A DNA stretch of 64,000 bases from a virus. Where the stretch lies: the IMG/VR virus record IMGVR_UViG_3300028920_000045, positions 43,750 to 107,749 of that record. One strand, 5' to 3'. The notes below the pieces were generated by a model. The model was not told where the DNA came from. It saw only the letters and a program-made list of their open reading frames with translations, and ran no database searches. Positions 1 through 8,722 of this stretch are shown here, one piece after another. Every line of letters starts with the position of its first letter. Position 1 is the first letter of the stretch. The position numbers were made by a program, and so were the translations under genes.

Positions 1-1
1 C

Positions 2-301
2 GCCACGGGTGGTCGGTCCCGGCCCGTGGAGTTCACGGTCACCCTCCCGATGCACGAAGACGCGGCTTACCTGGCGATGGAAGAGTGGTATCTGGAGGGC
101 AAGGACCGGGTCGCCCCGACGTACAAGCGTCCCGCGACCCTCCTGGTCCACCACCTCTCGAATCCCGTCCCCAGGTCGTTCCTCCTGATCGGCTGCTGGT
201 GCTCCCGTCGTGGTCTGCCCGAACTCGCGGCCGACAACGATGGCGAGATGGCGACGGTGGAGTACACGATCCGGGCCGACTCGATCAGCCCGGGGACCTA
301 G
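2..301 (+). CDS. Tail tube protein, C-terminal fragment
   Basis: The frame is open from the window edge, so only the last 99 residues are visible. The tail tube is the inner hollow cylinder of a contractile tail. The visible part has a conserved pattern for T4 gp19-like tubes: a Y-K-R-P-A-T-L segment, a hydrophobic FLLIGC stretch, and a final beta strand ATVEYTIRADSI just before the stop. It lies directly upstream of the tail chaperone and tape measure genes, the usual place for a tube gene. The call rests on pattern plus position; a sheath or other tail protein is less likely because sheaths end differently and are followed by the tube. Confidence 0.65.
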   Translation, partial: ATGGRSRPVEFTVTLPMHEDAAYLAMEEWYLEGKDRVAPTYKRPATLLVHHLSNPVPRSFLLIGCWCSRRGLPELAADNDGEMATVEYTIRADSISPGT

Positions 302-385
302 TCCTCGACGTCGTCGACGTGGTCGACGGTGACGGTCAACCCTACAACCGCCGCCTCGTGAGGGTGGCCGACTTGGGGGTACCAA

Positions 386-1189
386 GTGGAAACGAAGACG
401 CTCAAGGACCAGGGGTACAACCTCCCCCTCGGTCTTCTCAAGGACGGTTCTCTCCGCAAGCCCTTCACGTTCAAGCCGTACACGATGGCCGAGGACAAGG
501 CCATCGCCCGACGGATCGACTCGTTCGGTGACGGAGCACCGGAGTCGGTCAAGGTCTCCTTCGTCCTGTCCCAGCTCCTGATCAACCTCGGGGGCGAGGA
601 CGTCTCCGAACTGGAGCAGGGGAAGAGGGACCTCAAGGTCTTCGGACTCGGGTTCGGGGACATCATGTACGCTTACCTCATGGCCCGGGTCGAGAGTCTC
701 GGTCCGGAGGTGAGGTTCCCCTCGGTCTGTCCGTGGTGCGAGCAGGCCTTCACCTTTGACGGTGACCTCCTCTCGGTCGAGGTCCTCACGACGGAAGACC
801 CGACGGAGCTGACCAAGGTCGTCGACCTGTCGGTCCCGTGGAAGGTCCGAGGGATCAGTGCGACGAGGGTTCTCCTCCGTCCGACGCCCTGGGGGATCTG
901 TCACGGGAAGTCGGTCACCCCGGCCGAGTTCCAGGCGCAAATGTACCAGGGGGCGATCATCGGGGTCGACGACAAGGACCCCGGGTCCGAAGATCCGATC
1001 ACCGAGATCGCCATGTCGCCCCTCGACATCGACACCCTCCCGAAGAGACTGGTCAACGAACTCGACGGGGCGGTCAACGATCTCAACGGTGGTCCTCGAC
1101 TCCGACTCACGACGAAGTGTCCTCACGACGGATGCGGTCGTCCCGTGACTCGTCCTCTGCCCTGGGGGTTTGACTCTTTTTTCGGATGA
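386..1189 (+). CDS. Tail assembly chaperone, short (G-like) form
   Basis: This 267-aa protein starts at GTG and sits between tail tube and tape measure, where tailed phages encode the chaperone that coats the tape measure during tail assembly. It resembles T4-type baseplate/tail assembly proteins more than lambda gpG. Two cysteine pairs, CPWC near residue 113 and C-P-H-D-G-C near 246, suggest a structural zinc site. The last codons read TCT TTT TTC GGA TGA. They contain a canonical slippery heptamer, T TTT TTC (1177-1183), that would move ribosomes into the -1 frame of the next gene. A stop at 359-361 blocks any longer N-terminus. The frameshift supports the chaperone role; exact function is inferred. 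Confidence 0.6.
   Translation: METKTLKDQGYNLPLGLLKDGSLRKPFTFKPYTMAEDKAIARRIDSFGDGAPESVKVSFVLSQLLINLGGEDVSELEQGKRDLKVFGLGFGDIMYAYLMARVESLGPEVRFPSVCPWCEQAFTFDGDLLSVEVLTTEDPTELTKVVDLSVPWKVRGISATRVLLRPTPWGICHGKSVTPAEFQAQMYQGAIIGVDDKDPGSEDPITEIAMSPLDIDTLPKRLVNELDGAVNDLNGGPRLRLTTKCPHDGCGRPVTRPLPWGFDSFFG
1177..1183 (+). other. Probable programmed -1 ribosomal frameshift site
   Basis: The heptamer T TTT TTC matches the X XXY YYZ slippery form in the reading frame of the upstream gene, two codons before its stop. After a -1 slip the next codons are CGG ATG ATG, in the same frame as the downstream 68-aa gene, which stays open to 1392. The product would be a 335-residue fusion: 266 residues, one Arg, then 68 residues. 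Such G/GT shifts between tube and tape measure genes are a well known feature of tailed phages. No stimulatory structure was folded. Confidence 0.65.
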
Positions 1190-1392
1190 TGCGTCCGGGC
1201 CTCGGTCTGGACCTGGGGGAGCTGTGCGAGCTGACGTTCAAACTCGCTTTCCACTCCCAGGGCGGGATCGGTGCCTCGTACGTCGACACCCTTCCGGTGC
1301 GGGAGGTCCTCCTCTACCTCAAGAGCCTGGTCCGACAGCAGGAGAGGGAGGAGAAGTACCTCCGGACGATCATGAGGCGACGAGAGGTGTGA
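1186..1392 (+). CDS. Tail assembly chaperone, frameshift extension (T-like)
   Basis: This is a 68-aa frame whose ATG overlaps the stop of the upstream gene (ATGA). It ends one base before the tape measure start. It is rich in charged residues at its C-terminus (QQEREEKYLRTIMRRREV). In lambda-like systems the T part is made only as a G-T fusion and binds the tape measure protein; the slippery site at 1177-1183 fits that arrangement. It could also be translated alone from its own ATG at low level, since no strong ribosome binding site precedes it apart from coding sequence. Confidence 0.6.
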   Translation: MMRPGLGLDLGELCELTFKLAFHSQGGIGASYVDTLPVREVLLYLKSLVRQQEREEKYLRTIMRRREV

Positions 1393-1393
1393 C

Positions 1394-3919
1394 GTGGCGA
1401 CAGAGCTAGGACTCTTCGCAAAGCTCAACTTCCAGGGCGACCAGGCCGTCCAGGGAATGAAGAGGTCGTCGTCTGCCTTCGCTGGTCTCCGGAAGTCGGC
1501 CAAGGGAGCCCAGACCGCCGCCCAGGGTCTCCGTCAATCCTTGACCCCCGTTGCTATCGGTTCTGCCGCCGTCGCCGGGGCGACGGCCCTGGCCGTCCGA
1601 GGTGCGGTCGAGTTCCAGACCGGACTCGCCAAGGTCAACACTCTCCTCGGTCCTGCCGGTGACGGACTGGAAGATTACGGGATCGGGTTGATCCAGCTCG
1701 GGGCCGACTTTGGGAAGACGACCTCGGACGTGTCCGAGGGTCTCTTCCAGGCGATCTCGGCCGGTGTCGAGACGACGAAGGTTATGGACTTTATGTCCGT
1801 GGCCCAGAAAGCCGCCGCCGCAGGTTTCACCGAGACTCGGACCGCCGTCGACGGTCTGACCAATATCATGAATGCGTACGGGAAGACCTCGGACGAGGCC
1901 CTCTCGATCTCGGACTCGATCTTTATCGCTAACAAACTGGGCAAGACCACCTTTGAGGAGATCGCCCGGACCATCGGTCGGGTTGCGTCCCAGGCATCGG
2001 CGTCGAATATCAGTCTCAACGAACTCCTCTCCGTCGTCGTCTCGGTCACGAAGGGAGGCATCCGGACATCGGAGGTCATGTCCGGACTCAAGGCCGCTCT
2101 CGCCAACGTCGGGAAGCCGACCAAGGACGCGAAGGACGAAGCGGCCCGACTCGGGATCAAGTTCAATACCGCCGCTCTCCAGGCCAAGGGGTTCGCCGGG
2201 TTCCTCGCGGACGTCCAGAGGGCGACCGGTGGGGACATTAAGTCTCTGCAAAAACTCTTCGGGTCCGTCGAGGCCGTCAACGTGGTCACTCGGCTCACGT
2301 CAAAGGCCGGGTTTAACGATCTCAAGGTCTCTCTCGCCGCGATGGAATCCGGAGCGGGGACGACCGAGGAGGCCTTCCAGAAGGTCGCCCAGACGACCGG
2401 GTTCCAGCTCCAGAGGATGTCGTCGGCACTCAAGTCGACCGGAGCGGCGTTCGGTGCCTTCGCCCTCCCCCTCCTGACCGGTCCGTTCTCTCGGGTCTCG
2501 GACCACCTCAAGGACGCGGCCGTCGCCTTTCAGATCTATTCGACCGACGTGGACAAGAGAACCCCGAAGATGCGAGAGCAGCTCGAAGGGATGTCGACCT
2601 CGGTCAAGGAATTCGCAGAGGGTATCCGCGAGGGTGTCTCCTCGGTCAAGGCCGGGTTCGCCACGGTCCGAGGTGTACTCGGTGACGTGGCCGGTGTCTT
2701 CGGATTCGAGGGGTCGTCGAGAGAGATGGGGAAACTCGTCGTCCAGGTCGCGGCAATCGCACCCGCGATTCTCGCCGCTGTCGGAGCCCTCAAGGTCCTC
2801 GGGATGGGTTTCGGTGTCGTGGCGGGTCTGGCGAAGACGGCCGTCGGAACGACCCAGATGCTCGCCCCCGCCGCCCGACTCGGAGGTCGAGGTCTTCGAG
2901 GTCTCGGTCGACTCCTCGGTCGAGGTGCGAGTCGACTCTTCGGTGGTCGGGTGATCGGTGGTATCGGAGAGGCCGCGACCGCCGCCGCTTCCACGGTCAC
3001 TCGACAGGGTACTCCGGTCTGGGTCACGAACGTCTCGGAGTTCGGGTCCGTGGTCGGAGGTGGAGTCGGAGACGCCCTCCTCGGGAAGACCGGAGCCACG
3101 GGTCTCGGTGCGGCCAGTGCGAAAGCTGCCGCCGCAGGAGGTCTCGGTTTCGGGAGCAAGCTGGCGATGGCGGCTGGACCTCTCGCCCTCCTCACAACCG
3201 GACTCGTTCTCTTCGGGAAGGCCGTCGGGGACTCGATCAACCTGATCGGTGATTATGAGGGACTCGCGGCGAGGTCTCCTCTCCGGAAGATGATCGCGGA
3301 CGAACGGAAAGCGGCCAAGGAACGAGCCGACCAGCAGAAGGCCGAGAAACAGAAGGAGGCCCGACTCAACCGAGAACTCTTCGGGGGGCAGACGACCCTG
3401 GAGACCCTCAAGGTCGGACAGACTCTCGGAGGTCGATTCGAGGAGACGGCACGTCAACAGCTCCGGTCACAGGCCGAGAAGCTGGCCGCGACGGGAGACG
3501 TCTCCAATACGGCGAAGGTCCTCCGGGCGATGGACCTCCCGTTCATCATGAAAGAGACAGCGGCCGGTCTCCCCGAGATCAGTCTCGCAAAAAAGGAGAT
3601 GGCTCAACTCGACCAGCTCCGGAACCGGATCGAGAGAGGGAAGACCCTGACCGATACCCAGGAGGATCAGCTCGTCCGACTGGGGCAGATGGAAAAGTAC
3701 CTCTCCGACATCTCCCGAATCCTCGGGGTGACCGTGGCCGGTCAGCGATTCGAGGCGAGCCTCCAGGTCAACCTCGACGGTCGTGAGATCGCCCAGGCCC
3801 TCGTCGAGAGGAACCTCACCGACCTCAAGGGTCGAGGTGAGTCTCCGTCCCCCGAGGACGAGAGGTTGATCCAGTTCACCGGGAACCCCGAACTCCGGAA
3901 GGCCAAGCCGAAGCCGTAG
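1394..3919 (+). CDS. Tail tape measure protein (TP901 family)
   Basis: This 841-aa protein starts at GTG. Residues about 75-260 show the phage tail tape measure core: FQTGLAKVNTLLG, TTSDVSEGLFQAISAG, a long helix with VDGLTNIMNAYGKTSDEAL, and LSVVVSVTKGGIRTSEVMSG. Central Ala/Gly/Leu-rich hydrophobic segments (about residues 450-625) are typical of the part that inserts in host membranes at DNA ejection. The C-terminal third is charged and likely helical. Tape measures set tail length; by the rough family rule of 0.15 nm per residue this one would give a tail near 125 nm. It follows the chaperone pair and precedes the baseplate genes, as expected. Confidence 0.92.
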   Translation: MATELGLFAKLNFQGDQAVQGMKRSSSAFAGLRKSAKGAQTAAQGLRQSLTPVAIGSAAVAGATALAVRGAVEFQTGLAKVNTLLGPAGDGLEDYGIGLIQLGADFGKTTSDVSEGLFQAISAGVETTKVMDFMSVAQKAAAAGFTETRTAVDGLTNIMNAYGKTSDEALSISDSIFIANKLGKTTFEEIARTIGRVASQASASNISLNELLSVVVSVTKGGIRTSEVMSGLKAALANVGKPTKDAKDEAARLGIKFNTAALQAKGFAGFLADVQRATGGDIKSLQKLFGSVEAVNVVTRLTSKAGFNDLKVSLAAMESGAGTTEEAFQKVAQTTGFQLQRMSSALKSTGAAFGAFALPLLTGPFSRVSDHLKDAAVAFQIYSTDVDKRTPKMREQLEGMSTSVKEFAEGIREGVSSVKAGFATVRGVLGDVAGVFGFEGSSREMGKLVVQVAAIAPAILAAVGALKVLGMGFGVVAGLAKTAVGTTQMLAPAARLGGRGLRGLGRLLGRGASRLFGGRVIGGIGEAATAAASTVTRQGTPVWVTNVSEFGSVVGGGVGDALLGKTGATGLGAASAKAAAAGGLGFGSKLAMAAGPLALLTTGLVLFGKAVGDSINLIGDYEGLAARSPLRKMIADERKAAKERADQQKAEKQKEARLNRELFGGQTTLETLKVGQTLGGRFEETARQQLRSQAEKLAATGDVSNTAKVLRAMDLPFIMKETAAGLPEISLAKKEMAQLDQLRNRIERGKTLTDTQEDQLVRLGQMEKYLSDISRILGVTVAGQRFEASLQVNLDGREIAQALVERNLTDLKGRGESPSPEDERLIQFTGNPELRKAKPKP

Positions 3920-3931
3920 AGGAGACGACGT

Positions 3932-4756
3932 ATGTTCTTCGGTATCACCTGGCGGCTCTGGAACTCGGACACTTGGGACGTCCTTGAGTCCGGGTACGAG
4001 ATCGGTGGGGAGATCTCCGAGTCCTTCGGACCCACGTACATCGAGCATCAGGGCGTGGGGATGGACGCCCCGATCCAGCAGTGGGTCAGTGGGAAACAGA
4101 AGACGATCAACCTCGACCTCTTCTTCTTCGCGGAGTTCTTCACCGAGGATATTATCGACCTCGTCGAGAAGCTCAAGTCGTGGACCGAGAGGGACAAGTT
4201 CCTCAAGCCCCCTCGTCCTCCTCGTCTCCTCTTCGATTACGGTGAGGCCTTCCTGGTCCCCTGCAAGCTAGACGCCGTCGGAGGTCTCCGGTGGGAAGGT
4301 GGACTTCGGTACGACGGGACCCCGAGGATTGCCAGGGTCCCGGTCGTCCTCCGTCGGTGGGTCGACGACATACAGTACGAGACCACCGACCCGACACGTC
4401 CCCCGTCCTCGACGGTGTACCATGAGGTCGCCCAGGGCGAGACCTTCGAGCACGTCGCCGCGAGACGGTACGGCTCCGAGAACGCCCTCCTCGGGGTCCT
4501 GCTCCGACAGGACAACCCGGACAAGGTCGACCTCCGAATCGGTGACGTGATCGAGATCCCCGACCTCGACAAGATCTCCCCTCGGTTGATCCAGGGGTCC
4601 TCTCCGATCTTCTCGGGAACCGAGGACGCCGAGGAAGCCCTGTCCGAGTACTGGGACCTTCGGTCCGGTGCGTCGTCGACCAGTCTCCCAGTCCTCGATC
4701 CTCCGACCGACCTGGGAGAGATCGAGTTCTCGGCTCTCTTCACCGTGACGGAGTGA
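3932..4756 (+). CDS. LysM-domain baseplate/tube-associated protein
   Basis: This 274-aa protein begins at ATG after a GGAGA box. Residues about 163-212 form a LysM-type module: YHEVAQGETFEHVAARRYG followed by a segment ending GDVIEIPD. In contractile tails and related injection systems such proteins (T4 gp53, P2 gpX, Afp7-like tube caps) join the tube end to the hub. The N-terminal part, with its VSGKQKTINLDLFF strand, resembles the beta-rich body of injection-system tube/LysM proteins. It lies between tape measure and hub genes, which supports this role. Confidence 0.75.
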   Translation: MFFGITWRLWNSDTWDVLESGYEIGGEISESFGPTYIEHQGVGMDAPIQQWVSGKQKTINLDLFFFAEFFTEDIIDLVEKLKSWTERDKFLKPPRPPRLLFDYGEAFLVPCKLDAVGGLRWEGGLRYDGTPRIARVPVVLRRWVDDIQYETTDPTRPPSSTVYHEVAQGETFEHVAARRYGSENALLGVLLRQDNPDKVDLRIGDVIEIPDLDKISPRLIQGSSPIFSGTEDAEEALSEYWDLRSGASSTSLPVLDPPTDLGEIEFSALFTVTE

Positions 4757-4760
4757 GACC

Positions 4761-5258
4761 ATGCCGACGTTTGCGACCGTCGTACTCGAAGTCCTGGACG
4801 GGTCGACCTGGAGGTCGGCCGTTCCCCAGGACATCGACTTCGGTGAGGTCGACGCGGGAACGACCTCGTCCGTCCTCGACCTCCGAGTCCGGAACTGGAG
4901 CGACGACGACAGGACCGGGGTCGGGTTCTACCTGGCACCCGAGACCGCCCCGCTCATGATCGAGGACCGAGTGGTCCTCCTCGACTGGGGTGACGTGAAC
5001 CAAGGTCTCCAGATCCAGCAGAAGACCGGACCCGGTCCGGGAGACTGGGGGTCGTGGTCCTCGTTCAAGACCGGGGTCGGAGACTCCGAGGAGGACCTGG
5101 TCCTCTTGTCGAAGGACGGAGTCGACCCCGCCCAGTCCGAAGACGGAGACCTCCCCGCCATCCTCTCCGGTCAGTTCCGGATCAGGATCGACGTCCCCTC
5201 GTTCGCACCGTCCAGGTCGAGACGGTACAAGCCGAGACTCAAGGTGAAGTACGCATGA
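4761..5258 (+). CDS. Unrecognised baseplate-region protein
   Basis: This 165-aa protein lies between the LysM and hub genes, and its stop overlaps the hub start by ATGA. It is probably rich in beta strands: alternating hydrophobic residues, many Gly-Asp turns, few helices. The N-terminal part, with DIDFGEVDAGTTSSVLDLRVRNWS, looks like an Ig-like or Ash-type fold. No family was recognised. Position suggests a structural part of the baseplate centre, but that is inference from gene order alone. Confidence 0.6.
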   Translation: MPTFATVVLEVLDGSTWRSAVPQDIDFGEVDAGTTSSVLDLRVRNWSDDDRTGVGFYLAPETAPLMIEDRVVLLDWGDVNQGLQIQQKTGPGPGDWGSWSSFKTGVGDSEEDLVLLSKDGVDPAQSEDGDLPAILSGQFRIRIDVPSFAPSRSRRYKPRLKVKYA

Positions 5259-6478
5259 CCTCCTGGGACGTCCAGCTTCCTCCGTCCTTCTCTCTCGACG
5301 TGAACGGGACGAGAATCCAGGACGACGTCGGACGGATGGTCAAGTCCATCCGATACACCGACGCAACCGACGGAGCCGACGTCCTGGAACTCACCCTCGA
5401 CGATCCGACCCTTTGGCTGGTCGACTCGAAGATCTTTGCCGAGGGGAACGTCGTCGATCTCTTCCTGGGGTACGGACACGTCAACCGGTTCGTCGGTCGG
5501 GTCCTGATCTGGGAACCGCCCAGGGCGTCGGCTCCGAGGAACGGTCGACCGTCGACGACAGTGATCGGACACAGCGCGACCCGCTGGCTAATGGAGTCCT
5601 CGAAGAAGAAGAAGGGGCGTCGTATCGGCTCGGCCGAGACGAGGACGTCGGCCGCGAATCGAGAAGCGGACCAGGAGACCGTCGGGATCATCGCCTGGGA
5701 CTATGGGTTCAAAGCCCAAGCCGACCGGACACAGCAGAAGAGAAAGGCGATCAAGAGGAAGGGCAAGTCGGACTGGCAGCTCCTCAAGGACATGGCTCGA
5801 CTCAACGGGTTCCGAGTCTGGTGCGAGTGGATTCCGGAGAACCTCGCCGGTCAGTGGAACCTCTGTTTCCTCAAGCCGGGGAACCAGCCCCGTCGACCCC
5901 GGGATCTTCGACCTGGTCAGTACGAGTTTTTCTGGGGAGTCGACGAGACGACCCAGAACAACCGACTCCTCGACTGGTCCGCGTCGTTCTCGACCCAGGC
6001 CGGGGCGTCCGAGGTCGAGGTTCTCCGGTACGACCGGAAGACGTACTCCTATGCCCGGTATATCGCCCGTCTTGAGCAGAAGGGTCGGTCGCACCTCTTC
6101 TACGGTCCGAAGGGGAACGAACTCTCGAAGGAGGAGATCACCACGGGATCAAGGGTTCTCTTTACAGCCTTCGGTCGGCAGCTCCACGTAATCCGAGACC
6201 GACCCTTTGCGAACGACGCGGAGGCCCTGGAGTACGCCCGGTCCTGGCTCGGCAGGAACTCCCTCTCCTTCATTCACCTCCAGGGAACGGTACCCGGCCT
6301 TCCGGATCTCCGGAAGTACACGAAACAGAAGATCACGGGAGTCCCGGCGAGACTCGCGGGGGAGTACGAGTTCTTCGACATCGTACACGAACTCAACGAA
6401 GGGTCCGGGTATACGTGTCGATTCTCCGCGAGACGAGCCGAGGACATCGGACTCGATATGTCCGCGTTTAGGGTGTAG
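5255..6478 (+). CDS. Baseplate hub protein (gpD/gp27-like)
   Basis: This 407-aa protein starts at the ATG overlapping the preceding stop; an upstream in-frame extension would run through the previous gene. The N-terminal SFSLDVNGTRIQDDVGRMVK and the following beta strands (VLELTLDDP, FLGYGHVNRFVGRV) match the late control gene D / T4 gp27 hub pattern. This hub forms the ring that joins tube and spike. A QLLKDMARLNGFRVWCEW helix-strand unit near residue 172 is also typical. It is followed directly by the spike gene, the usual hub-spike order. Confidence 0.75.
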   Translation: MTSWDVQLPPSFSLDVNGTRIQDDVGRMVKSIRYTDATDGADVLELTLDDPTLWLVDSKIFAEGNVVDLFLGYGHVNRFVGRVLIWEPPRASAPRNGRPSTTVIGHSATRWLMESSKKKKGRRIGSAETRTSAANREADQETVGIIAWDYGFKAQADRTQQKRKAIKRKGKSDWQLLKDMARLNGFRVWCEWIPENLAGQWNLCFLKPGNQPRRPRDLRPGQYEFFWGVDETTQNNRLLDWSASFSTQAGASEVEVLRYDRKTYSYARYIARLEQKGRSHLFYGPKGNELSKEEITTGSRVLFTAFGRQLHVIRDRPFANDAEALEYARSWLGRNSLSFIHLQGTVPGLPDLRKYTKQKITGVPARLAGEYEFFDIVHELNEGSGYTCRFSARRAEDIGLDMSAFRV

Positions 6479-6480
6479 CT

Positions 6481-7620
6481 ATGCCGGTCGAGCAGTGGAA
6501 GGCAACGGTCACGGCGAACGACGACCCCCAGAAGAGGGGTCGGATTCGGGTGACGTGTCCTGCTCTCCTGGACGCGGACGACGACGAAGCCGCTGTCCGA
6601 GAGGGAGAGCACCCGGAACCTCCGGAGCTGCCCGACTGGATCGATCCCTCGTTCTTCTTCGCGGCTAACTACACAGGACGGACGAGCGCCGAGGGACAGT
6701 TCACCGAGACGAACCAGCCTGCCGGGTTCTTCTTCGTCCCTCGCATCGGTGACCAGGTCGTGATCGAAATTGACACCGACGCCGACGACCTGGAACTCGA
6801 AGAGAGAATGACCTGGAGGTTCGCCCTCTACCCGACGACCGACGACGTCCCGTCTATTTTTCAAGGGGTCTTCTCCGACGAGATCGACGAGAGAACACAG
6901 GACCTCTTGTATACCCGGATCTGGGGGTTCTTCTCGTACGAAGGTCACGGCCTGCTCATGCTCGACGTCCCAGCTAATCAGGGCGGGACTCTCTTCCTGG
7001 TCCAGAACGCACAGACGACGTCTCCTGGTCTTTCCCCCGAGCGGTTCCTGGTTATGGGGGAGATGGACGGATTCGACGACCCGGTCTTCGCAGTGATCGA
7101 CAGGAACCAGAACGAGATCTCAATCGAGGAGAGCGGCAGGATCATCCTCAACTCGGCAATCTACGGGGGGACTCTCTACTTCGACGACAAGATCGTCGGA
7201 CTATATTCCGAATATGGGTCCGGACATGAGCTAGAGATGGTCACCGATCCCGGTGCCGGTGAGGATTATATTCGGATGCTCCACCGGAACGGAGGGGTTG
7301 AGTTCTACCTGGACGAAGACCGGATCTTTATGGAGGACTCTCTCGGTGAAGTGGTCGAGCTAAACACCTCCGGAGGTCCGTCGCAGATCTATATCGGGTC
7401 CAGTGCGACCGAGCCTCTCGTCCTGGGGACTCAACTCCAGACGATCCTCAATTCGATCATGACCTTTCTCTTGACCCACGTACACGAAGGACCAGGACAC
7501 GCCCCGCCCGATGGGTTCACCGGAGGACTCGGAACGGTGTCCGCTTCGGGATGGGCGACCTTGACCGCTCTGATCGCCGGGACCACTTGGCTCTCGGACT
7601 TGGCAAAGACGAAGAAGTGA
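6481..7620 (+). CDS. Baseplate spike, OB-fold protein (gpV/gp5-like)
   Basis: This 379-aa protein begins two bases after the hub gene. The first 110 residues carry the OB-fold signature of membrane-piercing spikes: a KATVTANDDPQKRGRIRV strand pair, then GFFFVPRIGDQVVIEI. The middle is beta-rich with repeated short strands (RIILNSAIYGGTLYF, GGVEFYLDEDRIFM) that could form the trimeric needle. The end, with HVHEGPGHAPP, is His-rich and might bind a metal, as spike tips do. No lysozyme domain is present, unlike T4 gp5. Confidence 0.75.
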   Translation: MPVEQWKATVTANDDPQKRGRIRVTCPALLDADDDEAAVREGEHPEPPELPDWIDPSFFFAANYTGRTSAEGQFTETNQPAGFFFVPRIGDQVVIEIDTDADDLELEERMTWRFALYPTTDDVPSIFQGVFSDEIDERTQDLLYTRIWGFFSYEGHGLLMLDVPANQGGTLFLVQNAQTTSPGLSPERFLVMGEMDGFDDPVFAVIDRNQNEISIEESGRIILNSAIYGGTLYFDDKIVGLYSEYGSGHELEMVTDPGAGEDYIRMLHRNGGVEFYLDEDRIFMEDSLGEVVELNTSGGPSQIYIGSSATEPLVLGTQLQTILNSIMTFLLTHVHEGPGHAPPDGFTGGLGTVSASGWATLTALIAGTTWLSDLAKTKK

Positions 7621-7671
7621 TCGTATCATGCAGACCTGGTTAGACCCCAGGTCAGGAAGAGGAGGAAGAAG

Positions 7672-8124
7672 ATGTCCGACGAGACGAAGACCGAGACCGC
7701 CCCGACCTTCCAGGACGTTGCGAAGGCCGCGCCCGACTTCGACGAGGATTCCCTCGACTCGTACTGCGAGCGGGTCCGCGCGACCTTCTCCCAGTTCAAG
7801 GACGGGCTCCGGGAGAAGAACGAGGAGGTCACGCCTCTCGGGAAGCTCCCGAAGCCCCCGAAGTACTCCGGCAACGACATCCCCCGGGTCTCGACCTGGA
7901 GACTCTGGCTCAAGCGGGTGTACGCCTCATTCGTGATCGTCGAGAACGATTACGAGGGCAAGAAGTACAAGATGCCCATGAGCGACGACGGGAAGGAGAT
8001 CACCTTCGACCCGAGCAAGGTGGTCGAGGTCAAGGAAGGCTGGATCGCCAAGCACAAGGGCTTCGGGATCGAGTTCTACAAGCCGACCTGGTCCCCCCTC
8101 GTCCTCGGGACCGTGGACAAGTAG
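7672..8124 (+). CDS. Unrecognised, probably abundant tail-region protein
   Basis: This 150-aa protein has a very good ribosome binding site (AGGAGGAAGAAG before ATG) and codons almost entirely ending in C or G, more strictly than its neighbours. Both point to high expression. It is charged and soluble, with no transmembrane segment and one cysteine. It lies between spike and the membrane-anchored protein at 8134. No family was recognised; a decoration or structural role is possible but unproven. Confidence 0.65.
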   Translation: MSDETKTETAPTFQDVAKAAPDFDEDSLDSYCERVRATFSQFKDGLREKNEEVTPLGKLPKPPKYSGNDIPRVSTWRLWLKRVYASFVIVENDYEGKKYKMPMSDDGKEITFDPSKVVEVKEGWIAKHKGFGIEFYKPTWSPLVLGTVDK

Positions 8125-8133
8125 GGGGTCGAC

Positions 8134-8721
8134 GTGACCCAGGAGAAGAAGAGAGGTCGACTCGGACAGGTCGCCTCGGTGATTGCGTCGGTCGCCGCTC
8201 TGGTCGTCGCACTCACGACGGCCTGGACCTCGGTCGCCCCCACCGTGGTCGAGGACCAGGAGAAGAAGGTCCAGGCCCAGGGGGAGAAGGTCGATCAGTT
8301 CTATGCCCTCTTCCGGACCGTGGTCGAGGAGCAGAGGGCGACCATTCGTCTCCTCCTGGACGAACTCCGGGCAGCTCGTCGGGGGGAGACACCCGTCGAG
8401 GTCTCGGCCGGGGTGGGGATGGTCACGACCGGAGGTGGTCGTCGAGTTCGGGCCGCTCCCCGGGTTCGGTCCGGGTCGCCCCCCAGGGTGACCTCGACTC
8501 CGTCTTCTCCCCCTCCGGACCCCGAGATCGAAGAGGTCGGGGAGAGCGAGACAGCCCAGGAGGGGCGATCTCCGGACTGGACCCCTCTCCCTCCGTCCCT
8601 GGAGCAGTACGTCCAGGAGAGACGACCTCCGGGCGTCCTGGCCCCCGTTCCGGGTCCTTCCCCAGACGCGGGAGCCGTCGAGACCGAGGTCGAGGCCCCT
8701 CCGAGGGTCGAGGAGGAGTAG
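8134..8721 (+). CDS. Membrane-anchored coiled-coil, Pro-rich protein
   Basis: This 195-aa protein starts at GTG. A basic N-terminus (KKRGRLGQ) precedes one membrane segment, about residues 13-32. A likely coiled coil follows (about 40-82: EDQEKKVQAQGEKVDQFYAL), and the C-terminal half is low complexity, rich in Pro, Glu and Arg. The shape (N-terminal anchor, helix, disordered tail) resembles i-spanins or small tail-associated membrane proteins. It sits within the tail gene run, so either lysis or virion function is possible. No family recognised. Confidence 0.6.
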   Translation: MTQEKKRGRLGQVASVIASVAALVVALTTAWTSVAPTVVEDQEKKVQAQGEKVDQFYALFRTVVEEQRATIRLLLDELRAARRGETPVEVSAGVGMVTTGGGRRVRAAPRVRSGSPPRVTSTPSSPPPDPEIEEVGESETAQEGRSPDWTPLPPSLEQYVQERRPPGVLAPVPGPSPDAGAVETEVEAPPRVEEE

Positions 8722-8722
8722 G

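Noticed and set aside
302-385. A possible +1-frame continuation of the tail tube (VLDVVDVVDGDGQPY)
   Set aside because: It looks protein-like, but the tube already ends where gp19-like proteins end, and no slippery site precedes the stop at 299-301.
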